DNA from: Thermoplasmata archaeon
GTDB taxonomy: Archaea > Thermoplasmatota > E2 > UBA202 > DSCA01
Assembly: GCA_021159125.1 (NCBI GenBank)
Contig: JAGGSL010000100.1
Location: 1 to 5,816, forward strand
Length of the DNA: 5,816 bases
Direction: 5' to 3'
Positions 1 to 5,673 of this stretch are shown one piece after another; the first letter of the stretch is position 1, and each line of letters starts with the position of its first letter. The position numbers and the translations under genes were made by a program. The notes under the pieces were generated by a model. That model was not told the DNA's origin. It saw nothing but the letters and a program-made list of their open reading frames with translations, and ran no database searches.

Positions 1-501
1 TCATCAAAATTCAGGTATGAAGCGATGGGAAAGGTAAATCCGCCCCTGAGGCATGAAGAAGAAAGAATGAAGCTCTTTGAGGCAGTGAGGCATGGATTTG
101 ATGGCATCATTGAATCAGACCATGCTCCCCATCTGTTAGATGAAAAAGAGAATTTTTTGACCGCTCCTTCTGGAATGCCAGGAGTTGATGCGTCCCTGCC
201 GTTAATGATGGAGGAAGTGAAGAGAGAAAGAATGAGTTTGTCCATGGTGCATAGGATGATGTGCGTAAATCCTGCCAGAACATTCGGCATAAACAAAGGA
301 GCAATAGAAGCGGGCAGGGATGCTGATTTGCTGGTAATAGATTTTAGGGAAAGTGAAATAAAGTCATATTCGAAATGCGGCTGGAGTGCCTATGAGAAAC
401 GGAAATGCATCTATCCGTCGCATGTGTTTCTCAGAGGAGAGATGATTGTTGAAAATGGCGAATTTGCCGGCGGCGAGGGCATGGGGAAGATGATATTATG
501 A
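1..501 (+). CDS. pyrC: Dihydroorotase, C-terminal part (5' end outside the window)
   Basis: Dihydroorotase is a cytosolic zinc amidohydrolase that cyclises carbamoyl-aspartate to dihydroorotate in de novo pyrimidine synthesis. The frame is open from base 1, so the gene is cut by the window edge; 166 residues are visible of a family that is usually about 420-430. Fragment motifs, in order: the substrate-loop NPPLR (13-17), SDHAPH (39-44) with the conserved metal-site/catalytic Asp40, the SGMPGVDASLPL loop (57-68), NPARTFGI (90-97) with the following KGAIEAGRDADLLVID typical of amidohydrolase C-termini, and KCGWSAYE (125-132), which matches the conserved 'GWSPYEG' segment of archaeal dihydroorotases. 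These motifs separate it from allantoinase or hydantoinase fairly well, although the whole superfamily is related. Its stop codon overlaps the next gene's ATG (ATGA, 498-501), so the two are probably co-transcribed. No key residue is missing in the visible part. Confidence 0.93.
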   Translation, partial: SSKFRYEAMGKVNPPLRHEEERMKLFEAVRHGFDGIIESDHAPHLLDEKENFLTAPSGMPGVDASLPLMMEEVKRERMSLSMVHRMMCVNPARTFGINKGAIEAGRDADLLVIDFRESEIKSYSKCGWSAYEKRKCIYPSHVFLRGEMIVENGEFAGGEGMGKMIL

Positions 502-965
502 ATGGCATAATGCAATGGTTATGGATTCTGTTACTTGCCATGCTTCCCATCTCAGAGCTGAGGGGTGCAATCCCTCTTGCCATAGGCATATACAAACTTA
601 ACCCATACATTTCAATACCGCTCATAGTGCTCGCCAATTTTATTCCCGTTCCGTTCATATTGAAATTCCTTGGACCAGTGGAGGGCTTTCTTAGAAGATG
701 GAAATTCTGGGATAAATTGATGGACCGCATTTTTGAGCGCACCCGCAAAAAGACGAAAAAGAGCATAGAGAGATGGGAGAGTTTGGCACTCATTCTTTTT
801 GTTGCAATTCCGCTGCCTGTCACAGGTGCATGGACAGGAAGTCTGGCAGCTTACCTCTTCGGCCTTGATTTCAAAAAATCCCTGCTGTGCATTTTCATCG
901 GTATTGTTATTGCGGGGGCAATCGTCACAACCGCAGTTGTAGCAGGCATGAACTGGCTTCTGTAA
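498..965 (+). CDS. Small integral membrane protein, COG2426 / small multi-drug export family
   Basis: A 155-residue hydrophobic protein that I recognise as the COG2426 family (Pfam 'Sm_multidrug_ex'). The export label comes from the family name and the real substrate is unknown. Visible features: a first hydrophobic segment (about 5-17) leading into the conserved PISELRGAIPLAIG motif (17-30); a second hydrophobic stretch (about 38-58); a strongly basic cytosolic-type loop (66-93, with RRWKFW and RTRKKTKK); then the hallmark IPLPVTGAWTGSLAAYL (104-120) and a final hydrophobic helix (128-149). Length is normal for the family and the protein appears complete. The start at 498 gives the ATGA overlap with dihydroorotase; only a weak purine tract (GGGGAAG) precedes it, so translation may depend on coupling. 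There is no evident functional link to pyrimidine synthesis. The gene ends 5 bases before the convergent flavoprotein gene. Confidence 0.88.
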   Translation: MNGIMQWLWILLLAMLPISELRGAIPLAIGIYKLNPYISIPLIVLANFIPVPFILKFLGPVEGFLRRWKFWDKLMDRIFERTRKKTKKSIERWESLALILFVAIPLPVTGAWTGSLAAYLFGLDFKKSLLCIFIGIVIAGAIVTTAVVAGMNWLL

Positions 966-970
966 TTCAC

Positions 971-2320
971 TTATACCGGATTCATCTTTCTTGCCACTAC
1001 CTCTGCAGCCTTTATTAGGGGATATGCGGTAGGCGGTGCAGTCAGCAACGGATGAGTCCCTATCTGGGCTGTGAGTATGTCGTTAACGGTCATCTTATTC
1101 TGTATTGCAAGCCCTATCAGATTCGTTATTTCCCCTGCGCTTGGGCCGCCCACGACCTCTCCACCTATTATGACACCTGATTCGCGGGCAACAATAAGCT
1201 TCACAATTTGCTTGTGGGCATCTGGAAGCGTTCCTGGATGCTTGTCAACTCCCTCAAACGTTCCTGTCACAATATCAAAACCCTCTCTTTTTGCCATCTT
1301 TTCGGTCAGTCCTGCCGCTCCAAAGCCTGTTTCGCCTATTGCGGTTGAGAAAATGGCTATGGTTCCGCTGAATATTTTCACCGTGGAAAGCTTATATAGA
1401 TTCATGCCTGCAGTTCTTGCTTCAGCACAGGCGGTGGATGCCAGCATGACGGTGCTGACTTTCCTTGTGATGAAATCTCTCTTCTCGGCGCAATCGCCGA
1501 CGGCAAATATGTCGGGGTTGGCTGTGCGCATGTATTCATCCACCTTGATAAATCCTTTCTCGTTAACCTCTATGCCGGATTGCTTTGCAAGCCCTGTATT
1601 TGGCATGTAGCCCATTGAAAGAATCACGGCATCTGCCTCCAATTTTTCCCCGTTTTCAAGAATCACCCCCTCTACCTTCTCATCGCCCAGTATTTCCTTG
1701 ACACCCACGCCTGAAATTATGTTTATTCCTCTATCTTTTAATTTTTCCTCGGCAATGGATGCTATCTCCTCGTCAAATGCTATGCCAAGCACATGAGGCA
1801 GAATCTCAACGATTGTGATTTCCTTCCCTTTCTTATTGAGCTCATCTGAAACTTCAACACCTATGAAGCCGCCACCTATTGTCACTATTTTGTTGCAACC
1901 TTCGAGTTTTTCGAGCATTTTGTCCAGATACTCCTTACTTTTCGGGATTGTAAAAACATTTTCCAAATTGGCCCCTTTCAGCCATCCGGGAACCTTTGGC
2001 ATCGAGCCTGTTGCAAGAACAAGTTTATCGAACTCTATTTCAGTGCCGTCTTCCATCTTGCAGATTTTGTTTTTCTGGTCAATTGCCACAACCCTCCCAA
2101 CCTTCAACGCTATTCCTGCATTTGTGAGGATGTTGTCAGATATCAAATCTTTTTCAGTGCTCTTAAGAGAGCCAAAAATATATGGTATGCCGCACGGCAC
2201 GACAACTTTGTCTTCCTCACGAATGAGGATAAAATCCTTATCCGGATAACTTGCCTTTCCTGTTACAGCTGCAACAATGCCCGCAGCGCTCCCCCCGATA
2301 ACAACCACATCTGCTTTCAT
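971..2320 (-). CDS. FAD/NAD(P)-dependent disulfide oxidoreductase, CoA-disulfide reductase / NADH oxidase-like
   Basis: A complete 449-residue cytosolic flavoprotein of the pyridine nucleotide-disulfide oxidoreductase superfamily. Domains in order: the FAD dinucleotide fold with VVVIGGSAAG (5-14); a single redox-type Cys43 in PCGIPY (42-47), the position of the active Cys in CoA-disulfide reductases and NADH oxidases/peroxidases; ATGSMP (103-108); the NAD(P) fold VTIGGGFIGVE (146-156), with Glu172 at the end of the second strand, which usually favours NADH; the second FAD motif NPDIFAVGDCAE (268-279); and a C-terminal dimerisation domain ending THPLLTAPPTAYP (422-434). There is no CxxxxC pair, so it is not a glutathione/lipoamide-type reductase. 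The tyrosines that assist CoA disulfide reduction in bacterial enzymes are not obvious: the 'YYPGA'-like segment reads KHPGT (360-364). The substrate could therefore be CoA disulfide, polysulfide/sulfur, or O2/peroxide. It is the last gene of the operon, overlaps the symporter stop by ATGA (2317-2320) and has a strong ribosome binding site. Confidence 0.92.
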   Translation of the reverse strand: MKADVVVIGGSAAGIVAAVTGKASYPDKDFILIREEDKVVVPCGIPYIFGSLKSTEKDLISDNILTNAGIALKVGRVVAIDQKNKICKMEDGTEIEFDKLVLATGSMPKVPGWLKGANLENVFTIPKSKEYLDKMLEKLEGCNKIVTIGGGFIGVEVSDELNKKGKEITIVEILPHVLGIAFDEEIASIAEEKLKDRGINIISGVGVKEILGDEKVEGVILENGEKLEADAVILSMGYMPNTGLAKQSGIEVNEKGFIKVDEYMRTANPDIFAVGDCAEKRDFITRKVSTVMLASTACAEARTAGMNLYKLSTVKIFSGTIAIFSTAIGETGFGAAGLTEKMAKREGFDIVTGTFEGVDKHPGTLPDAHKQIVKLIVARESGVIIGGEVVGGPSAGEITNLIGLAIQNKMTVNDILTAQIGTHPLLTAPPTAYPLIKAAEVVARKMNPV

Positions 2321-3759
2321 CTTTCACCTCTTTTTGTGATAGCAGTGAATATGCCCCCGACCTTTAAATTTTTGCCTTCTGCAGTCACCATTGAAAATAT
2401 AAACAGCAGGGCAAAAGAAACAGCAAGGGCGGTCATTGAGGGAAGGAAACCGAATGAAGGGATGGAAATGTAGGGGCCTGAAAATACGATGAATTCTCCG
2501 ACGATGATGCTTGCCATGCATCCCCATTTCGTTGCCCTATTCCAGTATAAAGTTGCGAGCACAGACGGAAACAGAACGACCAGCCCTGAAAATGTTGTGC
2601 TTACAAGCGTGCCCATTATGCCCGCCCTGGGATTGTAACCGAATATTATGAAAATGATTGCAAAAGACGAGAGCAGCAGAGTCACAATCCTGCTGTATCT
2701 CACCTTCTTTCCCATTATGTCGCATGTGAGCATGGTCGATAATGAAAGCAGCTGTGAGTCGGCGGTGGACATCAGAGCAGCAAGCGCCCCGACAATCACA
2801 AAAGAGAATACAAAAGAGGGAGTGTAATTTCTCACCATGATAAGAAGCACGTTGTCCGGATTTGAAACTTCAATGCCTGCCCCATGCGCCCATACCCCTA
2901 TAAGAACGGGCAGAAGGAAAAAGAAGGATATCAGCAGGGGATAAAGAGCCATGGATATCTTCAGGGAGCGCTGGCTTTTCGCCGTATAAAATCGTGTAAA
3001 AATCTGGGGGAACATTGGGTCGCAGAACATCCAGAGTATTAGAAAGGAGAGCCAGATTTTAAGGGTAAAATAGCCGTTGGGCCCGGGGCGGGAAAACAAG
3101 GAGGGCTGGACATTGTACGCGGCAGATGTGGCATTTCCAAGACCGCCAAGGGAGTGGGCAATGAACGCAAAGGCAGCGAGCATTGCAGCGACCATTATCA
3201 TTCCCTGAAATACGTCTGTCCAGCCGGATGCCCTCATGCCCCCCATAAGCACATAAAAAGTTATTATGATGGTCACAACAACAGCCCCTATTTCCATGCC
3301 CAGTTCAGGAAATATCATCTGGAGTATGTATCCTGCGCCTATCGCCTGTATTGCAAGATAGGGAATCGTGAAGATGGACATTGCGCCCGTAAAAATTAAT
3401 CGCAGTGCAGCGCTGTCGTACCTTCCGCCGATAAGTTCACCGGGTGTTATGTACCCTTTTTCTTTCCCGATTTTCCATACTTTTCTTCCAATAACGTAAA
3501 ACATCACTGCCATGAAGGAGGTGCCGAGAGCCATAGCCCCATACTGTCCCATGCCGTCGGTGTATGCTTTCCCTGCAAAGCCGAGAAATGTGAAGGCGGA
3601 GAAATTCGTTGCAGCGAGAGTGAAGAAAAGCACGACAGGACCGAAACTCCTACCTGCAAGGAAGTAATCCTCAACATCCCCCTTAGCTTTTTTATGGGAA
3701 TATATGCCCAGGACAAGCAGAATGAGGAAATATGCAACCATCATCGCTACTGCCATCAT
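2317..3759 (-). CDS. Sodium:solute symporter (SSS family)
   Basis: A polytopic inner-membrane protein of the SSS (solute:sodium symporter, SLC5-like, LeuT-fold) family that couples Na+ entry to uptake of a small solute. Numbering is from the start chosen here (480 residues). Motifs: the N-terminal helix followed by DYFLAGRSFGP (31-41), typical of the family; TNFSAFTFLG (51-60) in the unwound first core helix; GGMRASGWTDVFQGMIM (173-189), the classic SSS signature; FTRFYTAKSQRSLK (254-267); and ALMSTADSQLLSLSTML (328-344), with Ser331/Thr332 matching the Na+-coordinating Ser/Thr pair of PutP. The frame stays open 27 codons further upstream, but the ATG at 3759 is preferred because it has a GGAGGG site 4 bases upstream, makes an ATGA overlap with the preceding gene, and avoids an atypical N-terminal extension. 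The pattern is closer to the pantothenate/monocarboxylate branch than to proline or sugar carriers, but the substrate is not determinable. It is the second gene of a three-gene operon. Confidence 0.93.
   Translation of the reverse strand: MMAVAMMVAYFLILLVLGIYSHKKAKGDVEDYFLAGRSFGPVVLFFTLAATNFSAFTFLGFAGKAYTDGMGQYGAMALGTSFMAVMFYVIGRKVWKIGKEKGYITPGELIGGRYDSAALRLIFTGAMSIFTIPYLAIQAIGAGYILQMIFPELGMEIGAVVVTIIITFYVLMGGMRASGWTDVFQGMIMVAAMLAAFAFIAHSLGGLGNATSAAYNVQPSLFSRPGPNGYFTLKIWLSFLILWMFCDPMFPQIFTRFYTAKSQRSLKISMALYPLLISFFFLLPVLIGVWAHGAGIEVSNPDNVLLIMVRNYTPSFVFSFVIVGALAALMSTADSQLLSLSTMLTCDIMGKKVRYSRIVTLLLSSFAIIFIIFGYNPRAGIMGTLVSTTFSGLVVLFPSVLATLYWNRATKWGCMASIIVGEFIVFSGPYISIPSFGFLPSMTALAVSFALLFIFSMVTAEGKNLKVGGIFTAITKRGER
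2324..2330 (-). promoter_or_regulatory. Shine-Dalgarno site for the flavoprotein
   Basis: On the minus strand GAGGTGA lies 3 bases before the ATG at 2320 and matches the 16S 3' anti-SD core almost fully. It sits inside the last codons of the symporter, which fits translational coupling and fixes the flavoprotein start. Confidence 0.8.
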
Positions 3760-3944
3760 TCGTCCCTCCATCCGTATTTTGAAAACAATGCAAAAAATGC
3801 TGAGATGGCAAGCGTGAGAGAAAAAATATACCATGCCCACAACGGCATGAATAATAATATGGAGTCATCGTTCCAGTCCCAGAAATCGATAGAAAGGAAC
3901 ATCAAAGCGGCAAATACCAGCCACCACAACCATCGCTTATCCAT
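3756..3944 (-). CDS. Small two-helix membrane protein, probable symporter accessory subunit
   Basis: A 62-residue protein beginning MDKRWLWWLVFAALMF, with two hydrophobic segments (about 5-20 and 29-54) separated by an acidic/aromatic turn (DFWDWNDD, 20-27) and ending in a charged KYGWRDE tail. Size, two-helix layout, the 'PLWAWYIFS' second helix and position directly before an SSS transporter resemble the small proteins found beside PanF- or MctP-type symporters (YhdT/DUF997- and DUF3311-like). The family match is by pattern only and I cannot confirm it. The TGA overlaps the symporter ATG (ATGA, 3756-3759), which implies coupled translation and probably a complex. An upstream in-frame ATG at 4022 would give 88 residues; the extra 26 residues look uncharacteristic, but that start sits well relative to the TATA box at 4042-4049, so the N-terminus is uncertain. 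Confidence 0.72.
   Translation of the reverse strand: MDKRWLWWLVFAALMFLSIDFWDWNDDSILLFMPLWAWYIFSLTLAISAFFALFSKYGWRDE
3764..3769 (-). promoter_or_regulatory. Shine-Dalgarno site deciding the symporter start
   Basis: Minus-strand GGAGGG stands 4 bases before the ATG at 3759 and 7 bases before the next in-frame ATG (3756). It supports the 480-residue symporter over the 507-residue reading that begins at 3840. It lies within the final codons of the upstream small gene. Confidence 0.75.
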
Positions 3945-3963
3945 GCAAGCAAATGCTGGAAAA

Positions 3964-3970
3964 CTTAAAA
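3964..3970 (-). promoter_or_regulatory. Possible weak TATA box for leaderless start at 3944
   Basis: Minus-strand TTTTAAG lies at -26 to -20 relative to the ATG at 3944, and no Shine-Dalgarno sequence precedes that ATG. This would allow a leaderless transcript of the small subunit gene. The box is a poorer match and slightly closer than ideal, so the shared TATA at 4042-4049 is a strong competitor. Confidence 0.3.
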
Positions 3971-4027
3971 TGACTTCGATTGCTATATCGGGCGATTGGC
4001 ATGCACCGGGGCATAACATCATACTGT

Positions 4028-4037
4028 ACGGTTCCGT
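4028..4037. promoter_or_regulatory. Short palindrome next to the divergent TATA box (possible operator)
   Basis: ACGG-TT-CCGT is a 10-base inverted repeat located 4 bases from the TATA element, between it and the leftward start region. A regulator bound here could affect both divergent transcripts. Arms of 4 bases can easily arise by chance. Confidence 0.25.
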
Positions 4038-4041
4038 TACC

Positions 4042-4049
4042 TATTTATA
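4042..4049. promoter_or_regulatory. Shared, possibly bidirectional TATA box
   Basis: TATTTATA on the plus strand reads TATAAATA on the minus strand. Rightward it occupies -29 to -22 from the ATG at 4071, the spacing expected for an archaeal leaderless mRNA, and no Shine-Dalgarno precedes that ATG. Leftward it lies 20-27 bases before the ATG at 4022, so minus-strand transcription would begin near 4019-4022 and run into the small subunit/symporter operon. The rightward role is well supported by spacing; the leftward role is inferred. Confidence 0.6.
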
Positions 4050-4070
4050 CACGGCAACATTGAATGGGAT

Positions 4071-5432
4071 ATGAAAGGAATGAGGGCGGTCGTGCGCTTC
4101 CTATCGCTTGTTGCCATTGTCTCCATAATTTTAATTCCATCGTTTCAATTCTCTGAAAGCAAGGCACAGAAAACGGTTTACATAGATATAGCGGTCTATC
4201 CCTCAATAGTGCCTGCAATAAAGGTTCTTGAATATGCTCTGCAGTACGGATGGACGATAGGCAGCATACATTACCAGTTCAACATTTCCGAGATAAGCAT
4301 GATGGAAGCAGCAGGGAGGGGGGCAAAGCCACTGAGTGTAGAAAATTATGATGTTTTCGTCATAGGCGCAAGTGCCCGCCAGTACATACATGGAATCGAC
4401 AGCAGATGGAAAGATAACGTAAGAAATTTTGTCGCTAGCGGCGGCGGTTATGTCGGCATCTGCGGCGGCGCAAACGAGGCATCTCAAGGAATGCAGAATC
4501 CTTCGACCATCATCGACAGAATCATTGATGCAGGCGTACTGGGCATTGCAAATGTGTACGTAAATGACAATCAGGAACAGGAGTGGCAGTACCTTTACAA
4601 GTCCGCCGGGCTTGAAGGAGGGGTGCCTATCGCATGCGAAATTAAAGATCATCCCATACTCAATGTAAGCCCTGACAATCCGCGCATAATAAGATATGAA
4701 GGTGGACCTGGCATGTATCCTGCAGATAAAACAGATCCCCTGCTTGGAGAGGTAGTGCCCATAGCTGTTTATGCTGAGGAGGTGAGCGAAAAGGCGCCAA
4801 TACATTTCTGGAAGAAAGTTGGGGGGGAATGGCAGATTGAAGCACCGGTTGTAACAGATGTGAAAGGTGAATATGCTGCAATTGCCACCACATATGGTGA
4901 AGGGAGAGTCGCTCTCTTTGGTCCGCATCCGGAAGAAAGGACTGTGCTCGGCGGGCATGTCGAGGAATTTTTAGGGCGGTCGAAGTATACACTCTTCAGG
5001 AAGGATTATCTTTACAAGTGGGTTGACGGTAAAGAAGTTGACTGGTCATATAACTGGTGGATGCTCCGGCGTGCTGTTGCATGGGCGGCAGGCATCCCTG
5101 ACAGCGAACTGCCGCCAATAAATGATGCAGAGATATTCCTGGTGAAACCAAATGTATGGCGTCCTGCTTTGTATGTGGACGGCAGGCATATAATGCCTGC
5201 ACCGTGGGGGAACACAATAATAGGAGAAATGCCGCTCGAAATATCTACAAATGAAAATGCAACTGTGAATTTTTACCTTGACGGAAAAAATCTATATTCG
5301 GATAGCACTCCTCCTTATGTGTGGGATTTTAATGTGCCCACTGTAGGAAAGCACAGGATTACGGCAGAGATTACGGTCGACGGCACAACAGCATATGCCC
5401 AGATGGATGTATATATATTCAATTTAAGATGA
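4071..5432 (+). CDS. Secreted class I amidotransferase-like (BPL_N-like) protein with C-terminal Ig-like domain
   Basis: A complete 453-residue protein, probably exported: basic n-region (KGMRAVVR, 2-9), hydrophobic core (10-25) and a likely signal-peptidase site after SKA (30-32). Residues about 35-340 look like the class I glutamine-amidotransferase fold, closest by eye to the domain at the N-terminus of some biotin-protein ligases (BPL_N). Evidence: YDVFVIGA (93-100); the nucleophile elbow GGGYVGICGGA (124-134) with Cys131; YEGGPGMY (209-216); GRVALFGPHPE (278-288) with His286 and Glu288; and a closing helix NWWMLRRAVAWAAGI (328-342). The Cys-His-Glu triad is therefore intact. Residues about 385-450 resemble a bacterial Ig-like repeat (ATVNFYLDG...TPPYVWDF...GKHRITAEITVDG). 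No C-terminal anchor is visible, so it is either released or attached by the Ig domain. Outside the cell a glutamine-ammonia role is unlikely; a cysteine amidase or peptidase, or a binding role, is inferred. It is transcribed divergently from the symporter operon. Confidence 0.87.
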   Translation: MKGMRAVVRFLSLVAIVSIILIPSFQFSESKAQKTVYIDIAVYPSIVPAIKVLEYALQYGWTIGSIHYQFNISEISMMEAAGRGAKPLSVENYDVFVIGASARQYIHGIDSRWKDNVRNFVASGGGYVGICGGANEASQGMQNPSTIIDRIIDAGVLGIANVYVNDNQEQEWQYLYKSAGLEGGVPIACEIKDHPILNVSPDNPRIIRYEGGPGMYPADKTDPLLGEVVPIAVYAEEVSEKAPIHFWKKVGGEWQIEAPVVTDVKGEYAAIATTYGEGRVALFGPHPEERTVLGGHVEEFLGRSKYTLFRKDYLYKWVDGKEVDWSYNWWMLRRAVAWAAGIPDSELPPINDAEIFLVKPNVWRPALYVDGRHIMPAPWGNTIIGEMPLEISTNENATVNFYLDGKNLYSDSTPPYVWDFNVPTVGKHRITAEITVDGTTAYAQMDVYIFNLR

Positions 5433-5512
5433 GATGGGAGATTTTCATGATGCCCCATTTTGCTTATTCCAGCGATTCCGATGTGAAAAACCCACCACAG
5501 ATATTGTTATAA

Positions 5513-5555
5513 TTCTCTCTCTTTTTATAGGGCCTATGTGGGCCTGACCCTTTTT
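5513..5555 (+). terminator. Possible pyrimidine-rich terminator after the secreted protein gene
   Basis: This stretch holds a T/C run ending in TTTTT (5522-5526), then a weak GGCC/GGCC hairpin (5531-5534 with 5541-5544, 6-base loop) and a second TTTTT (5551-5555). Archaeal termination relies mainly on T-runs, so either run could end transcription of the gene that stops at 5432. The hairpin is only 4 pairs. Confidence 0.35.
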
Positions 5556-5574
5556 GTTGCTTTCTTGAGGTGAG

Positions 5575-5584
5575 TATATAAATA
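5575..5584 (+). promoter_or_regulatory. Strong TATA box upstream of the Doc-like gene
   Basis: TATATAAATA is the best TATA-like match in this intergenic region. A start site about 26 bases downstream of its centre would fall near 5605, giving a leader of about 70 bases before the GTG at 5674. Confidence 0.45.
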
Positions 5585-5643
5585 GACTTTTATAAGATGG
5601 CATATTTGCGCAAAGTGGAGGGATTTGGTGCGAGAATAGAAAC

Positions 5644-5651
5644 TATTTTTA
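5644..5651 (+). promoter_or_regulatory. TATA-like box placed for leaderless Doc-like mRNA
   Basis: TATTTTTA lies at -30 to -23 from the GTG at 5674, nearly the same spacing as the box before the secreted protein gene. It would give a leaderless transcript. It competes with the stronger box at 5575-5584; the two could be alternative promoters. Confidence 0.4.
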
Positions 5652-5673
5652 GAACCCCCCTTATACAGGAATA

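Noticed and set aside
1071..1610. 179-codon plus-strand open frame
   Set aside because: It is antisense to the flavoprotein, whose FAD and NAD motifs are intact. The frame is open only because of codon bias on the other strand.
3760..3840. 27-residue N-terminal extension of the symporter (start at 3840)
   Set aside because: The GGAGGG site and ATGA overlap support the start at 3759, and the extension overlaps the small subunit gene.
3694..4074. 126-codon plus-strand open frame across the divergent promoter
   Set aside because: It is antisense to the symporter start and the small subunit gene. The product is rich in His, Asn and Ser with no domain, as expected of a shadow frame.
4203..4958. 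Long (251-codon) open frame on the minus strand
   Set aside because: It is fully antisense to the secreted amidotransferase-like gene, which has a signal peptide, catalytic motifs and a promoter. The antisense product is Cys/His/Tyr-rich with no family pattern.
5432..5460. Stem-loop just after the secreted protein's stop (ATGGG 5434-5438 with CCCAT 5454-5458)
   Set aside because: It has only 5 strong pairs, a 15-base loop and no proper T-run after it, so it is too weak to call a terminator.
5433..5673. tRNA, small RNA or CRISPR repeats in the intergenic region
   Set aside because: No cloverleaf arms, no box elements and no regularly spaced repeats were found by reading either strand.
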